Positions 8,213 through 15,604 of a stretch of DNA of 64,000 nt are shown here, piece by piece (the stretch's first letter is position 1; each line of letters opens with the position of its first letter). Both the position numbers and the translations under genes were made by a program. The notes beneath the pieces were generated by a model. It saw nothing but the letters and a program-made list of their open reading frames with translations. It searched no databases and was not told where the DNA came from. The DNA lies in the NCBI RefSeq assembly GCF_001905505.1, contig NZ_LIPG01000002.1, positions 1,054,001 to 1,118,000 of the forward strand. Reading direction: 5' to 3'. This DNA comes from Streptomyces sp. CB02058 (GTDB lineage: Bacteria; Actinomycetota; Actinomycetes; Streptomycetales; Streptomycetaceae).

Positions 8213-9250
8213 ATGCGGGTCGGAGTACTGACCGGGGGCGGCGACTGCCCGGGTCTCAACGCGGTCATCCGCGCCATCGTCCGCAAGGGCGTGCAGGAGT
8301 ACGGCTATGACTTCACCGGCTTCCGGGACGGCTGGCGCGGGCCCCTCGAGGGCGAGACCGTGCCGCTGTCCGTACCGGCGGTGCGCGGCATCCTGCCGCG
8401 GGGCGGCACCATCCTCGGCTCCTCCCGGACCAACCCCTTCGACCCCGAGTACGCCGGCCAGGGCGTCCGCCGGATCAGGGAGAGCCTCGTCAAGTACGAG
8501 GTCGACTCCCTGATCACGATCGGCGGCGAGGACACGCTCGGCGTCGCGGCGAGGCTGTCCGACGAGTACGGCATCAAGTGCGTCGGCGTTCCCAAGACCA
8601 TCGACAACGACCTCTCGGCGACCGACTACACCTTCGGCTTCGACACCGCCGTCGGCATCGCGACCGAGGCCATCGACCGGCTCCACACCACGGCCGAGTC
8701 CCATATGCGGGTCCTCGTCGTGGAGGTGATGGGGCGGCACGCCGGGTGGATCGCGCTCCACTCCGGACTGGCCGGCGGGGCCAACGTCATCCTCATCCCG
8801 GAGCAGCGCTTCGACACCGACCAGGTCTGCGCATGGGTCACCTCCCGCTTCCGGGCGAGCTACGCGCCGATCGTGGTGGTCGCCGAGGGCGCGGCGCCCG
8901 CGCACGGCGAGATGATCCTCAAGGACGACTCCCACGATTCGTTCGGTCATGTCAGGCTCTCCGGTGTCGGTGAATGGCTGGCCAAGGAGATAGAGCGGCG
9001 CACGGGCAAGGAGGCCAGGACCACGGTCCTCGGCCATGTCCAGCGGGGCGGCACGCCGAGCGCCTTCGACCGCTGGCTCGCCACCCGCTTCGGGCTGCAC
9101 GCCATCGACGCCGTCCACGAGGGCGACTTCGGCGTCATGGTCGCGCTCCAGGGAACGGACATCACGCGGGTTCCCATCGCCGAGGCGACGGCCCGCCTCA
9201 AGACGGTGGACCCCGCTCTGTACGCGGAAGCGGGGGTCTTCTTCGGCTGA
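8213..9250 (+). CDS. pfkA: 6-phosphofructokinase (group III)
   Basis: Phosphorylates fructose 6-phosphate in glycolysis; 345 residues. The fold landmarks are GGGDCPGLNA, the GGEDT nucleotide loop, the catalytic block PKTIDNDL and MGRHAGWIAL. The start at ATG 8213 is set by GAAGGG at 8198-8203; the ATG at 8204 would leave no spacing. The Lys in PKTIDND and the Asp in GGEDT are typical of group III/PPi-type enzymes, although S. coelicolor PFK of this lineage is reported to use ATP, so phosphoryl donor should not be assumed from these residues. Followed by a lactate-type dehydrogenase on the same strand. Confidence 0.96.
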   Translation: MRVGVLTGGGDCPGLNAVIRAIVRKGVQEYGYDFTGFRDGWRGPLEGETVPLSVPAVRGILPRGGTILGSSRTNPFDPEYAGQGVRRIRESLVKYEVDSLITIGGEDTLGVAARLSDEYGIKCVGVPKTIDNDLSATDYTFGFDTAVGIATEAIDRLHTTAESHMRVLVVEVMGRHAGWIALHSGLAGGANVILIPEQRFDTDQVCAWVTSRFRASYAPIVVVAEGAAPAHGEMILKDDSHDSFGHVRLSGVGEWLAKEIERRTGKEARTTVLGHVQRGGTPSAFDRWLATRFGLHAIDAVHEGDFGVMVALQGTDITRVPIAEATARLKTVDPALYAEAGVFFG

Positions 9251-9349
9251 GTCCCGCCGCTCGGCCCGCCCGCCCGGCCGAGCGGCGTGCGACGGGTGCG
9301 GGCCGTATATTCGCGGGGACCGGCCCCACCCCTCCACCTGGGAGACGTC

Positions 9350-10354
9350 GTGGAAATCCTGGCATTCGGCGTGCAGTCCGACGAGAAGCCCCTGATCGAG
9401 AAGGCCTTCGCCGGCCTGCACGACGTCCGCTGCCTGGACGTCTTCCTGACCGCGGACACCGCTCCGATCGCCGCGGGCTACGAGATCATCTCCACCAGCG
9501 TCAACGCAGACCTCGGGGGCCCCGTCCTGCAGACCCTCGCGGCGGGTGGGACACAGATGATCGCCCAGCGCTCCACCGGCTTCAACAACATCGATCTCGA
9601 CGTGGCCGAACGTCTCGCCCTTCGCGTCGCCAGGGTGTCGTACTACTCCCCCTACTCGGTCGCCGAATTCGCCTGGACCCTGGCCATGGCCGTCAACCGC
9701 CGCATCGTCCGCGCGGTGAGCCGCACCCGGGACTTCGACTTCCGGCTCGACGGACTCCTCGGGCGGGACATGCACGGCCGCACGGCCGGTGTGGTGGGCA
9801 CCGGGAAGATCGGCGAGGCGTTCACCCGGATCGCGCACGGCTTCGGCATGAATCTCCTCGGCTGGGACGTCGCCGAGAACCCCGCCTGCACCGCGCTCGG
9901 CATGACCTATGTCGACAAGGAGCAGCTCTTCGCCGAGGCCGACCTGATCAGCCTCCATGTGCCGTTGCTGCCCGCCACCGAGCACATCATCGGCAAGGAA
10001 GCCCTGTCCCTGATGAAGGACGACGCGATCCTCGTCAATTCCAGCCGCGGCGGCCTCATCGACACCCGCGCGCTCGTCACCGAACTGCGGGCCGGCCGTT
10101 TCACCGGTGTCGGGCTCGACGTGTACGAGGCGGAGGCGGGGCTCTTCTACATGGACAAGTCCGTGGAAGGCATCGACGACGACACCCTCGCCAGACTCGT
10201 CACCTTCCCCAACGTCATCGTGACCTCGCACCAGGCCTACTACACGCGGGACGCAGTGGGGCAGATCATCGAAGCCACCGTGCAGAACGTCACCGACTAC
10301 CTGGCGGGACGCCGCAGCGGCAACGTCCTCGTCCCCGGCCTCCCCACGCCTTAG
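9350..10354 (+). CDS. 2-hydroxyacid dehydrogenase, D-lactate dehydrogenase type
   Basis: NAD-dependent D-2-hydroxyacid dehydrogenase, 334 residues. The Rossmann motif is GVVGTGKIGEAF, followed by the family catalytic Arg in NSSRGGLIDT, a Glu near GLDVYEAEAG and the catalytic His in TSHQAYYT. The Tyr-rich end and the YEAEAG motif favour fermentative D-lactate dehydrogenase over glyoxylate or phosphoglycerate enzymes. GTG 9350 has TGGGAG five bases upstream. Location after pfkA fits interconversion of pyruvate and D-lactate as an overflow or redox outlet. The stop codon is part of an inverted repeat shared with the convergent gene. Confidence 0.9.
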   Translation: MEILAFGVQSDEKPLIEKAFAGLHDVRCLDVFLTADTAPIAAGYEIISTSVNADLGGPVLQTLAAGGTQMIAQRSTGFNNIDLDVAERLALRVARVSYYSPYSVAEFAWTLAMAVNRRIVRAVSRTRDFDFRLDGLLGRDMHGRTAGVVGTGKIGEAFTRIAHGFGMNLLGWDVAENPACTALGMTYVDKEQLFAEADLISLHVPLLPATEHIIGKEALSLMKDDAILVNSSRGGLIDTRALVTELRAGRFTGVGLDVYEAEAGLFYMDKSVEGIDDDTLARLVTFPNVIVTSHQAYYTRDAVGQIIEATVQNVTDYLAGRRSGNVLVPGLPTP

Positions 10355-10405
10355 GTGTATTGATCACGAGTGTTGTTGACACGGCGGTCTTGACCAATAC
10401 ACCTA
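10352..10405. terminator. Inverted repeat spanning both stop codons of convergent genes
   Basis: TAGGTGTATTG (10352-10362) and CAATACACCTA (10395-10405) are exact inverse copies, extended to 15 bp with one mismatch. Each outer TAG is the stop codon of one of the two converging genes. The loop is about 24 nt. A bidirectional terminator is the simplest reading, though the arms are AT-rich for this genome. Confidence 0.6.
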
Positions 10406-10936
10406 GCCCGCCGCGTCGCCCGCGTGTTCCTTCAGGAACGCGCCCGCGTAGGCGGCGGCCTCCTCCTTCGTGCCGCAGTGGAGAGCGCCATCGGCCGCGC
10501 CCCGCGTGCCGTCCGCACCGCGTCCCGTCCACCGCCAGTCGCCGGACGAGGGCTCCAGGAAGAGCTCGGCCGTGCCCCCGAACAGCTCGACCCTGCCCGG
10601 CTCCGCCCCCGAGGCCGGTCTGCTCACCGCGTCGGGCCACTTCTTGCGGGCGCCCTGCCGGGTTATGCCCCAGGCCGCCCCCAGCTGTTCGTAACTCGCC
10701 CCGTAGGAGCCGGCGGTCCGCGCGGCCTGTTCCGTCAGCCGCGCGACCGCCGAGTCCACCACCTTCCAGCCCTCGAGGACCGACAGCGACACCTCGATCG
10801 GGTCCGCCGCCCACATCCGGTCCTCGGGTTGCCCCGAACTCCGGGCGCGCAAGGCCGACGCGAGCGGGTTCAGGGCGTCGCAGAGGGATTTCTCGAGTGC
10901 TGTCAGTTCCGCGTGTGTGACCTCGCTCCGTGTCAT
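10403..10936 (-). CDS. Putative HTH DNA-binding protein of unknown role
   Basis: 177 residues, soluble. A helix-turn-helix is visible in SYEQLGAAWGITRQGARKKWP (about residues 80-100). It is preceded by a helical region with a predicted dimerisation character (LTALEKSLCDALNPLASALRA). The C-terminal part contains a beta-rich module (DWRWTGRG). It does not fit a named regulator family that I can recall. The ATG at 10936 has no ribosome site and lies four bases from a strong paired palindrome, so the mRNA may be leaderless and autoregulated. Its last codon is inside the inverted repeat shared with the dehydrogenase gene. Confidence 0.7.
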   Translation of the reverse strand: MTRSEVTHAELTALEKSLCDALNPLASALRARSSGQPEDRMWAADPIEVSLSVLEGWKVVDSAVARLTEQAARTAGSYGASYEQLGAAWGITRQGARKKWPDAVSRPASGAEPGRVELFGGTAELFLEPSSGDWRWTGRGADGTRGAADGALHCGTKEEAAAYAGAFLKEHAGDAAG

Positions 10937-10939
10937 GTC

Positions 10940-10984
10940 GACAACTTTAGTTACCTCACTTCAGGAGTGGCAACTAAAGTTGTC
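10940..10984 (-). promoter_or_regulatory. Paired palindromic operator upstream of the HTH gene
   Basis: GACAACTTTAGTTACC (10940-10955) and GGCAACTAAAGTTGTC (10969-10984) form a near-perfect inverted repeat. Each arm is itself a small palindrome, AACT-NN-AGTT (10943-10952 and 10972-10981), with centres 29 bp apart. On the minus strand the distal arm contains a perfect TTGACA hexamer (-35 candidate). This is the pattern of a two-dimer operator over a promoter. Confidence 0.65.
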
Positions 10985-11015
10985 AAATGGCATATGCCAA
11001 TTCGGTCCACGGCTC

Positions 11016-12902
11016 TCAGCTGAGCACCGGCAGCGCCGCCAGCAGCTCCGTCACGATCGTCGCGCCGCGCAGCGTCAGCACCGACTCCGGGTGGAACTGC
11101 ACCGAGGCGAAGCCCTTGCCCCGCAGCGCGTGAAGCTCGCCGGAGGCTGCCTCCCGGCTCACCTCGATGCCGTGCGCGCCCAGCTCGGCGGCCGCGGCGT
11201 CGTCGCAACGCGCGGTGAAGCTGTTGTAGAAGCCGACGGTCTCGGGCCTGCCGAACAGATCGATCCGGGTCTGCGCCCCCTGGTACGGCACCGCCTTCCG
11301 TGCGATCTCGAGCCCCAGCTCCGCCGCGATCAGCTCATGGCCGAGGCAGACGCCCAGCAGCCCGTGCCGGTGCTCCCGCACCAGCTCGGCGGCCAGCTCC
11401 CTCAGCAGGCGCATCTTCGGGTCCGACGCGTCCCCGGGATCGCCGGGGCCGGGCCCCAGCACCACAGGGCCCTCGTGCGCCCGCACGGTTTCACGCAGCC
11501 CCGGCTCGTCGTAGCGGTGCACCGACACGGTGAGGCCCGAGGAGCGCAGCAGATGCGCCAGCATCGCCGTGAAGGTGTCCTCGCCGTCCACCACCAGCGC
11601 ATGGCCGGACAGGTCCCGTGTGCGCTCCTGCATCCGCAGCCAGAAGGGGGCGAGCCCGCCGCGCCGGTCGTCCAGGGCCGCCTGCACCCGCGGATCGGAG
11701 GCCAGCCGAGGGCGGCTCGCCTCCGCCTCGGGCCTGCCGGGCCGCACGCCCAGTGCGGAGAGCACACCCGCCGCCTTCGCATGCGTCTCGGCGACCTCGC
11801 CCGCCGGGTCGGAGTGACGCACGAGCGTCGCCCCGACCGGCACGCTCAGCCGGCCCCCTGCCGAGATGTCCGCCGTGCGGATCAGGATCGGCGAATCCAG
11901 GGTCTGCGCCCCGCCGGGCTCCTGGCGCAGCAGGGCCAGGGCGCCCGCGTAGTAGCCGCGGCCCCCCGGCTCGTACCGCTCGATCACCCGGCAGGCGTTC
12001 TGCACGGGGGAGCCGGTGACCGTCGCCGCGAACATGGTCTCCTTCAGGACCTCCCGCACATCCAGCGAGGAACGCCCGCGCAACTCGTACTCCGTGTGAG
12101 CGAGATGGGCCATCTCCTTGAGCCGGGGCCCGATGACCACGCCGCCCATGTCCCCGACGGTGCACATCATCTTCAGCTCCTCGTCGACCACCATGGAGAG
12201 CTCCTCCGTCTCCTTGCGGTCCCCGAGGAAGGCGAGCAGGCTCTCGGCCGTCGGCCCCTGGTCCGGGTAGCGGTAGGTCCCGCTGATCGGGTTCATCACG
12301 ACGGTCCCGCCGGACATCCGCACATGCACCTCGGGGCTGGCGCCGACCAGGGTCCGCTCCCCGGTGTGCACCACGAACGTCCAGTACGCGCCGCGCTCAC
12401 CGGCCAGCAGCCGGCGGAACAGCGCCAGCGCGTCGGCACGGCCGAAGCCGGGGATCTCGCCGCCGAAGGTCCGCCGGATCACGAAGTTCGCGCCCTCGCC
12501 CTGCCCGATCTCGTCCTCGATGACCCGCCGGACGATGTCCGCGTACTCCTCGTCGGGAACGTCGAAGGCGCCCCCCTCGACCCGCACGTCATGGCCGGGC
12601 AGCTGCGCGAGCACCTCGGCCAGCGGCAGTTCGTACGCCTCGTCGGCGACCAGCACGGACAGCGGGGTGCCGTCGTCGCGCACGTCGAAGCCGCGCTCGG
12701 CGATCTGCCGGAACGGCACCAGGGCCAGTGTGGGCAGCGGGCCGACGGGGATGTCGGCGAGCCGTTCGGCCTCCCGCACCTCGCCGGTCAGGACCTCGAC
12801 GGTGTCGTGGTCCCGGCCGGGCGTCCGCCTGCGCAGCAGGGCGAAGGGTGGGGCGTCGTCCCGGAGCAGGGCGGACAGGAGGTCGATGGAGCGTTCGGGC
12901 AT
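11016..12902 (-). CDS. trpE: Anthranilate synthase, fused TrpE-TrpG
   Basis: Converts chorismate and glutamine to anthranilate, the first step of tryptophan synthesis. The 628-residue protein is a fusion. The TrpE-like synthase domain (about 1-420) carries NPISGTYRYP, the metal-binding VDEELKMMCTVGD and FAATVTGSPVQNA. The glutamine amidotransferase domain (about 430-628) carries LGPGPGDPGD, the catalytic Cys in GVCLGHE and the His-Glu pair in VQFHPES. Fused enzymes of this type occur as TrpE2 in Streptomyces and are related to PhzE. The ATG has GGAAGGA upstream. A Trp-rich leader peptide and hairpin lie upstream, so regulation by attenuation is expected. Confidence 0.95.
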   Translation of the reverse strand: MPERSIDLLSALLRDDAPPFALLRRRTPGRDHDTVEVLTGEVREAERLADIPVGPLPTLALVPFRQIAERGFDVRDDGTPLSVLVADEAYELPLAEVLAQLPGHDVRVEGGAFDVPDEEYADIVRRVIEDEIGQGEGANFVIRRTFGGEIPGFGRADALALFRRLLAGERGAYWTFVVHTGERTLVGASPEVHVRMSGGTVVMNPISGTYRYPDQGPTAESLLAFLGDRKETEELSMVVDEELKMMCTVGDMGGVVIGPRLKEMAHLAHTEYELRGRSSLDVREVLKETMFAATVTGSPVQNACRVIERYEPGGRGYYAGALALLRQEPGGAQTLDSPILIRTADISAGGRLSVPVGATLVRHSDPAGEVAETHAKAAGVLSALGVRPGRPEAEASRPRLASDPRVQAALDDRRGGLAPFWLRMQERTRDLSGHALVVDGEDTFTAMLAHLLRSSGLTVSVHRYDEPGLRETVRAHEGPVVLGPGPGDPGDASDPKMRLLRELAAELVREHRHGLLGVCLGHELIAAELGLEIARKAVPYQGAQTRIDLFGRPETVGFYNSFTARCDDAAAAELGAHGIEVSREAASGELHALRGKGFASVQFHPESVLTLRGATIVTELLAALPVLS

Positions 12903-12950
12903 GGGCGTTCCTTCCTGATGGAGGAACGGCTCCCGGCTCCGAAACGCAGA

Positions 12951-12975
12951 GAAGGCCGCCCCCCGGGCGGCCTTC
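12951..12975 (-). promoter_or_regulatory. trp attenuator hairpin
   Basis: GAAGGCCGCCC and GGGCGGCCTTC are perfect 11-bp arms with a 3-nt loop, located between the leader peptide stop (12999) and the trpE start (12902). On the transcript the hairpin is followed by TCTGCGTTT. This is the expected place for the terminator arm of a trp attenuator. Confidence 0.8.
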
Positions 12976-12998
12976 GCGAAGTCTGTACGCGCGATGAT

Positions 12999-13055
12999 TC
13001 AGCGGGCCGCCGGATGAGCGGTCCACCACCAGTTCTGGGTCGTCTGCGCGAACAT
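12999..13055 (-). CDS. trpL: trp leader peptide (18 aa)
   Basis: MFAQTTQNWWWTAHPAAR: an 18-residue ORF with three consecutive Trp codons, 96 bp before the anthranilate synthase gene. Stalling at the Trp run would control folding of the downstream hairpin, as described for the Streptomyces venezuelae trpE(G) leader. The ORF is entirely inside the spacer shared with the divergent DAHP synthase gene. Confidence 0.88.
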   Translation of the reverse strand: MFAQTTQNWWWTAHPAAR

Positions 13056-13152
13056 GCCACGAACCCTAGCCGATGCGGCGGACAAACGAGCGCGCGTCTC
13101 AATTGTTGAGCGCATGGATGGACACGCCCCGCGACCCCGTAATGTTGAGAAG

Positions 13153-14505
13153 GTGACCGTGAACGCCAATACCTCCGTCGCCGGTGGCCACACCTGGCGA
13201 GACCTTCCCGCGGCGCAGCAGCCCGAGTACCCCGATGCCGAGGCCCTGCGCGAAGCACTCGCGGACCTCGAGTCGTATCCGCCGCTCGTCTTCGCGGGCG
13301 AGTGCGACCAGCTGCGCGCCCGACTGGGAGCCGTCGCCAAGGGCGAGGCGTTCCTGCTGCAGGGCGGCGACTGCGCCGAGGCCTTCGACGCCGTGTCGGC
13401 CGAGCACATCCGGGCCAAGCTGAAGACGCTGCTCCAGATGAGCGCCGTCCTCACGTACGCGGCGTCCGTGCCGGTCGTGAAGATCGGCCGGATCGCGGGG
13501 CAGTACTCCAAGCCGCGCTCCAAGCCGACCGAGACCCGCGACGGCGTGACGCTGCCGACCTACCGCGGCGACTCCGTCAACGGCTTCGAATTCACCGAGG
13601 CCGCCCGCGTCCCGGACCCCCAGCGGCTGAAGCAGATGTACCACGCGTCCGCCTCCACGCTGAACCTGGTCCGCGCGTTCACCACCGGTGGTTACGCCGA
13701 CCTGCGCCAGGTGCACGCCTGGAACCAGGACTTCGTGAAGTCCTCGCCGTCCGGGCAGCGTTACGAGGCCCTGGCCCGTGAGATCGACAACGCGCTGAAC
13801 TTCATGAAGGCGTGCGGCACGGACCCGGCGGAGTTCAAGGCGGTCGAGTTCTACGCCTCGCACGAGGCGCTGCTGCTCGACTACGAGTCGTCTCTGACCC
13901 GTACCGACTCGCGCACCGGCCAGCTCTACGACACCTCCGGCCACATGGTCTGGGTCGGTGAGCGCACCCGCCAGATGGACGGGGCGCACATCGAGTTCGC
14001 CTCGAAGATCCGCAACCCCATCGGGATCAAGCTCGGCCCGACGACCACCGTCGACGAGGCACTCGGCTACATCGACCGCCTCGACCCCGAGCGCGAGCCG
14101 GGACGGCTGACCTTCATCGTCCGCATGGGCGCCGACAAGGTCCGCGACAAGCTCCCCGAGCTGGTCGAGAAGGTCACCGCCTCCGGTGCCGCCGTGGTGT
14201 GGGTGACTGACCCGATGCACGGCAACACCTTCGAGGCCGCCTCCGGCCACAAGACGCGCCGCTTCGACGACGTCCTGGACGAGGTCAAGGGCTTCTTCGA
14301 GGTGCACAAGCAGCTCGGGACGCACCCCGGCGGCATCCACGTCGAGCTCACCGGTGACGACGTCACCGAGTGCGTCGGCGGCGGCCACGAGATCTTCGTG
14401 GACGATCTGCACCAGCGCTACGAGACGGCGTGCGACCCGCGGCTCAACCGCAGCCAGTCCCTGGACCTGGCCTTCCTCGTCGCCGAGATGTACCGCGACC
14501 AGTAG
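13153..14505 (+). CDS. aroH: 3-deoxy-7-phosphoheptulonate synthase, class II
   Basis: Condenses phosphoenolpyruvate and erythrose 4-phosphate to DAHP, the entry to the shikimate pathway. The protein has 450 residues, normal for the plant-like class II type. It contains CDQLRARLGAV with the metal-binding Cys region, QGGDCAEAF, RIAGQYSKPRSKPTE, DPMHGNTFEAASGHKTRR and HPGGIHVELTGDDVTECVGG. GTG 13153 and GTG 13159 are both possible; GAGAAGG lies just upstream. It is divergent from the trp leader/anthranilate synthase gene, so two chorismate-pathway genes share a ~97-bp promoter region. A strong hairpin terminator follows. Confidence 0.96.
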   Translation: MTVNANTSVAGGHTWRDLPAAQQPEYPDAEALREALADLESYPPLVFAGECDQLRARLGAVAKGEAFLLQGGDCAEAFDAVSAEHIRAKLKTLLQMSAVLTYAASVPVVKIGRIAGQYSKPRSKPTETRDGVTLPTYRGDSVNGFEFTEAARVPDPQRLKQMYHASASTLNLVRAFTTGGYADLRQVHAWNQDFVKSSPSGQRYEALAREIDNALNFMKACGTDPAEFKAVEFYASHEALLLDYESSLTRTDSRTGQLYDTSGHMVWVGERTRQMDGAHIEFASKIRNPIGIKLGPTTTVDEALGYIDRLDPEREPGRLTFIVRMGADKVRDKLPELVEKVTASGAAVVWVTDPMHGNTFEAASGHKTRRFDDVLDEVKGFFEVHKQLGTHPGGIHVELTGDDVTECVGGGHEIFVDDLHQRYETACDPRLNRSQSLDLAFLVAEMYRDQ

Positions 14506-14526
14506 GGATCACTCCTGGTTACACCT

Positions 14527-14559
14527 GTGGGGCACGGATCCATGTGATCCGTGCCCCAC
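14527..14559 (+). terminator. Terminator after DAHP synthase
   Basis: Perfect 14-bp arms GTGGGGCACGGATC / GATCCGTGCCCCAC with a 5-nt loop, 22 bp after the stop codon. Confidence 0.85.
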
Positions 14560-14601
14560 GGTCGTACCGGGGCTTTTGCGGGAGAGGCCTCCCGGGTAAG
14601 G

Positions 14602-14620
14602 TTAGGTTAGCCTCACCGAG
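14602..14620 (+). promoter_or_regulatory. Iron box (DmdR/IdeR-type) before bfd
   Basis: TTAGGTTAGCCTCACCGAG matches the 19-bp actinobacterial iron-box consensus TTAGGTTAGGCTCACCTAA at 16 positions. It ends 45 bp before the bfd start codon and the TAAGGT just upstream may be the -10. Repression by the iron-loaded DtxR-family regulator is expected. Confidence 0.8.
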
Positions 14621-14664
14621 ACATCGGGACGGCACAGCGATCGACCCGTCGGGAGGTGAACCGC

Positions 14665-14934
14665 ATGTACGTATGCTCCTGCTTCGGCATCACCGAGGAC
14701 CAGGTCAAGCAGCATGCGGACGGCGGAGCGTGCACACCCCGCCAGATCGCTTCCGCCTGCAAGGCCGGCACCGACTGCGGCGGCTGCGTCCGCAGGATCC
14801 AGGCGCTGCTGGGCCGCGGCGACTGCCCGCGCCGCGAGCTCCTCGAAGGACGTACGGCGTCGACGGGCGCCCCGGCAGGTGCGCCCGTCACCTTCGGCGC
14901 GGCACCGGACGGCAGGCTCTCCGACGCCGCCTGA
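14665..14934 (+). CDS. bfd: Bacterioferritin-associated ferredoxin
   Basis: A small [2Fe-2S] protein (89 residues) that reduces bacterioferritin to release stored iron. The four cluster Cys are in VCSCFG and DCGGCV, the exact Bfd pattern. The C-terminal 30 residues are an Ala/Pro-rich tail not seen in E. coli Bfd. The ATG at 14665 is chosen because GGGAGG (14651-14656) is eight bases upstream; the in-frame GTG at 14656 overlaps that site. It lies behind an iron box and converges on bfr with a 36-bp gap. Confidence 0.93.
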   Translation: MYVCSCFGITEDQVKQHADGGACTPRQIASACKAGTDCGGCVRRIQALLGRGDCPRRELLEGRTASTGAPAGAPVTFGAAPDGRLSDAA

Positions 14935-14970
14935 GGGCCTCGTGGCCGCTTCCGCGGCGCCGCTGCCGGA

Positions 14971-15450
14971 TCAGCTCTCCGGCTGCTCGATCAGCTGGGC
15001 GATGTAGAGCGGCTCACCGAGCTTCTCGACCAGTTCCAGATGGGTGTCGAGATAGTCGATGTGGTGCTCCTCGTCGTCCAGGATGGACTCGAAGATGTTC
15101 GCCGAGGTGATGTCGCCCTTGCCGCGCATGACCTCGATTCCCCGCTTGAGGCGGTCGATCGCCTCCACCTCGACCTGGCGGTCGGCCTGGAACATCTCGG
15201 TGACCGTCTGGCCGACGCGCACATGGAACAGCCGCTGATAGTTGGGCAGTCCGTCGAGGAACAGGATCCGGTCGGTCAGGATCTCCGCGTGCTTCATCTC
15301 GTCGAACGATTCGGCCCGGGTGTACTTGGCGAGCTTCGTCCAGCCGAAGTTGTCCTGCATCTTGGCGTGCAGGAAGTACTGATTGATGGCAGTCAATTCG
15401 GCGGTCAGCTGTTCGTTCAGGAACTCGAGGACCTCAGGGTCGCCCTGCAT
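14971..15450 (-). CDS. bfr: Bacterioferritin
   Basis: Haem-containing ferritin cage subunit of 159 residues. The ferroxidase ligands are Glu in LTAELTAINQYF, Glu and His in DEMKHAE, and Glu/His in DDEEHHIDYLD; the Met in DEMKHAE is the haem-axial Met52. The start at ATG 15450 is set by GGAAGGAG eight bases upstream; an in-frame extension to 15495 is a shadow. It is convergent with bfd, so store and reductase are neighbours under separate promoters: bfd has the iron box, and I see none before bfr. Confidence 0.97.
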   Translation of the reverse strand: MQGDPEVLEFLNEQLTAELTAINQYFLHAKMQDNFGWTKLAKYTRAESFDEMKHAEILTDRILFLDGLPNYQRLFHVRVGQTVTEMFQADRQVEVEAIDRLKRGIEVMRGKGDITSANIFESILDDEEHHIDYLDTHLELVEKLGEPLYIAQLIEQPES

Positions 15451-15604
15451 CGCAGAGGCTCCTTCCACCGGTGAACTGGGTTTGTTTGCGCGCATCCTCG
15501 CATCGCGCCACGCGGCCGTCCAGTAAGTGCATGCTTAGTATGAGTTGCCCGAATCGACTCTCCCCTGGTCATGACCACCCCTGCCTGTCTGTCACCATGG
15601 AGGC

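Noticed and set aside
7025..10231. Long minus-strand open frame opposite pfkA and the dehydrogenase
   Set aside because: Shadow of confirmed genes on the opposite strand; no motif and no ribosome site.
15520..15550. Palindrome-like GCATGC region before bfr as an iron box
   Set aside because: Flanks do not match in inverted order and the iron-box consensus is not met.
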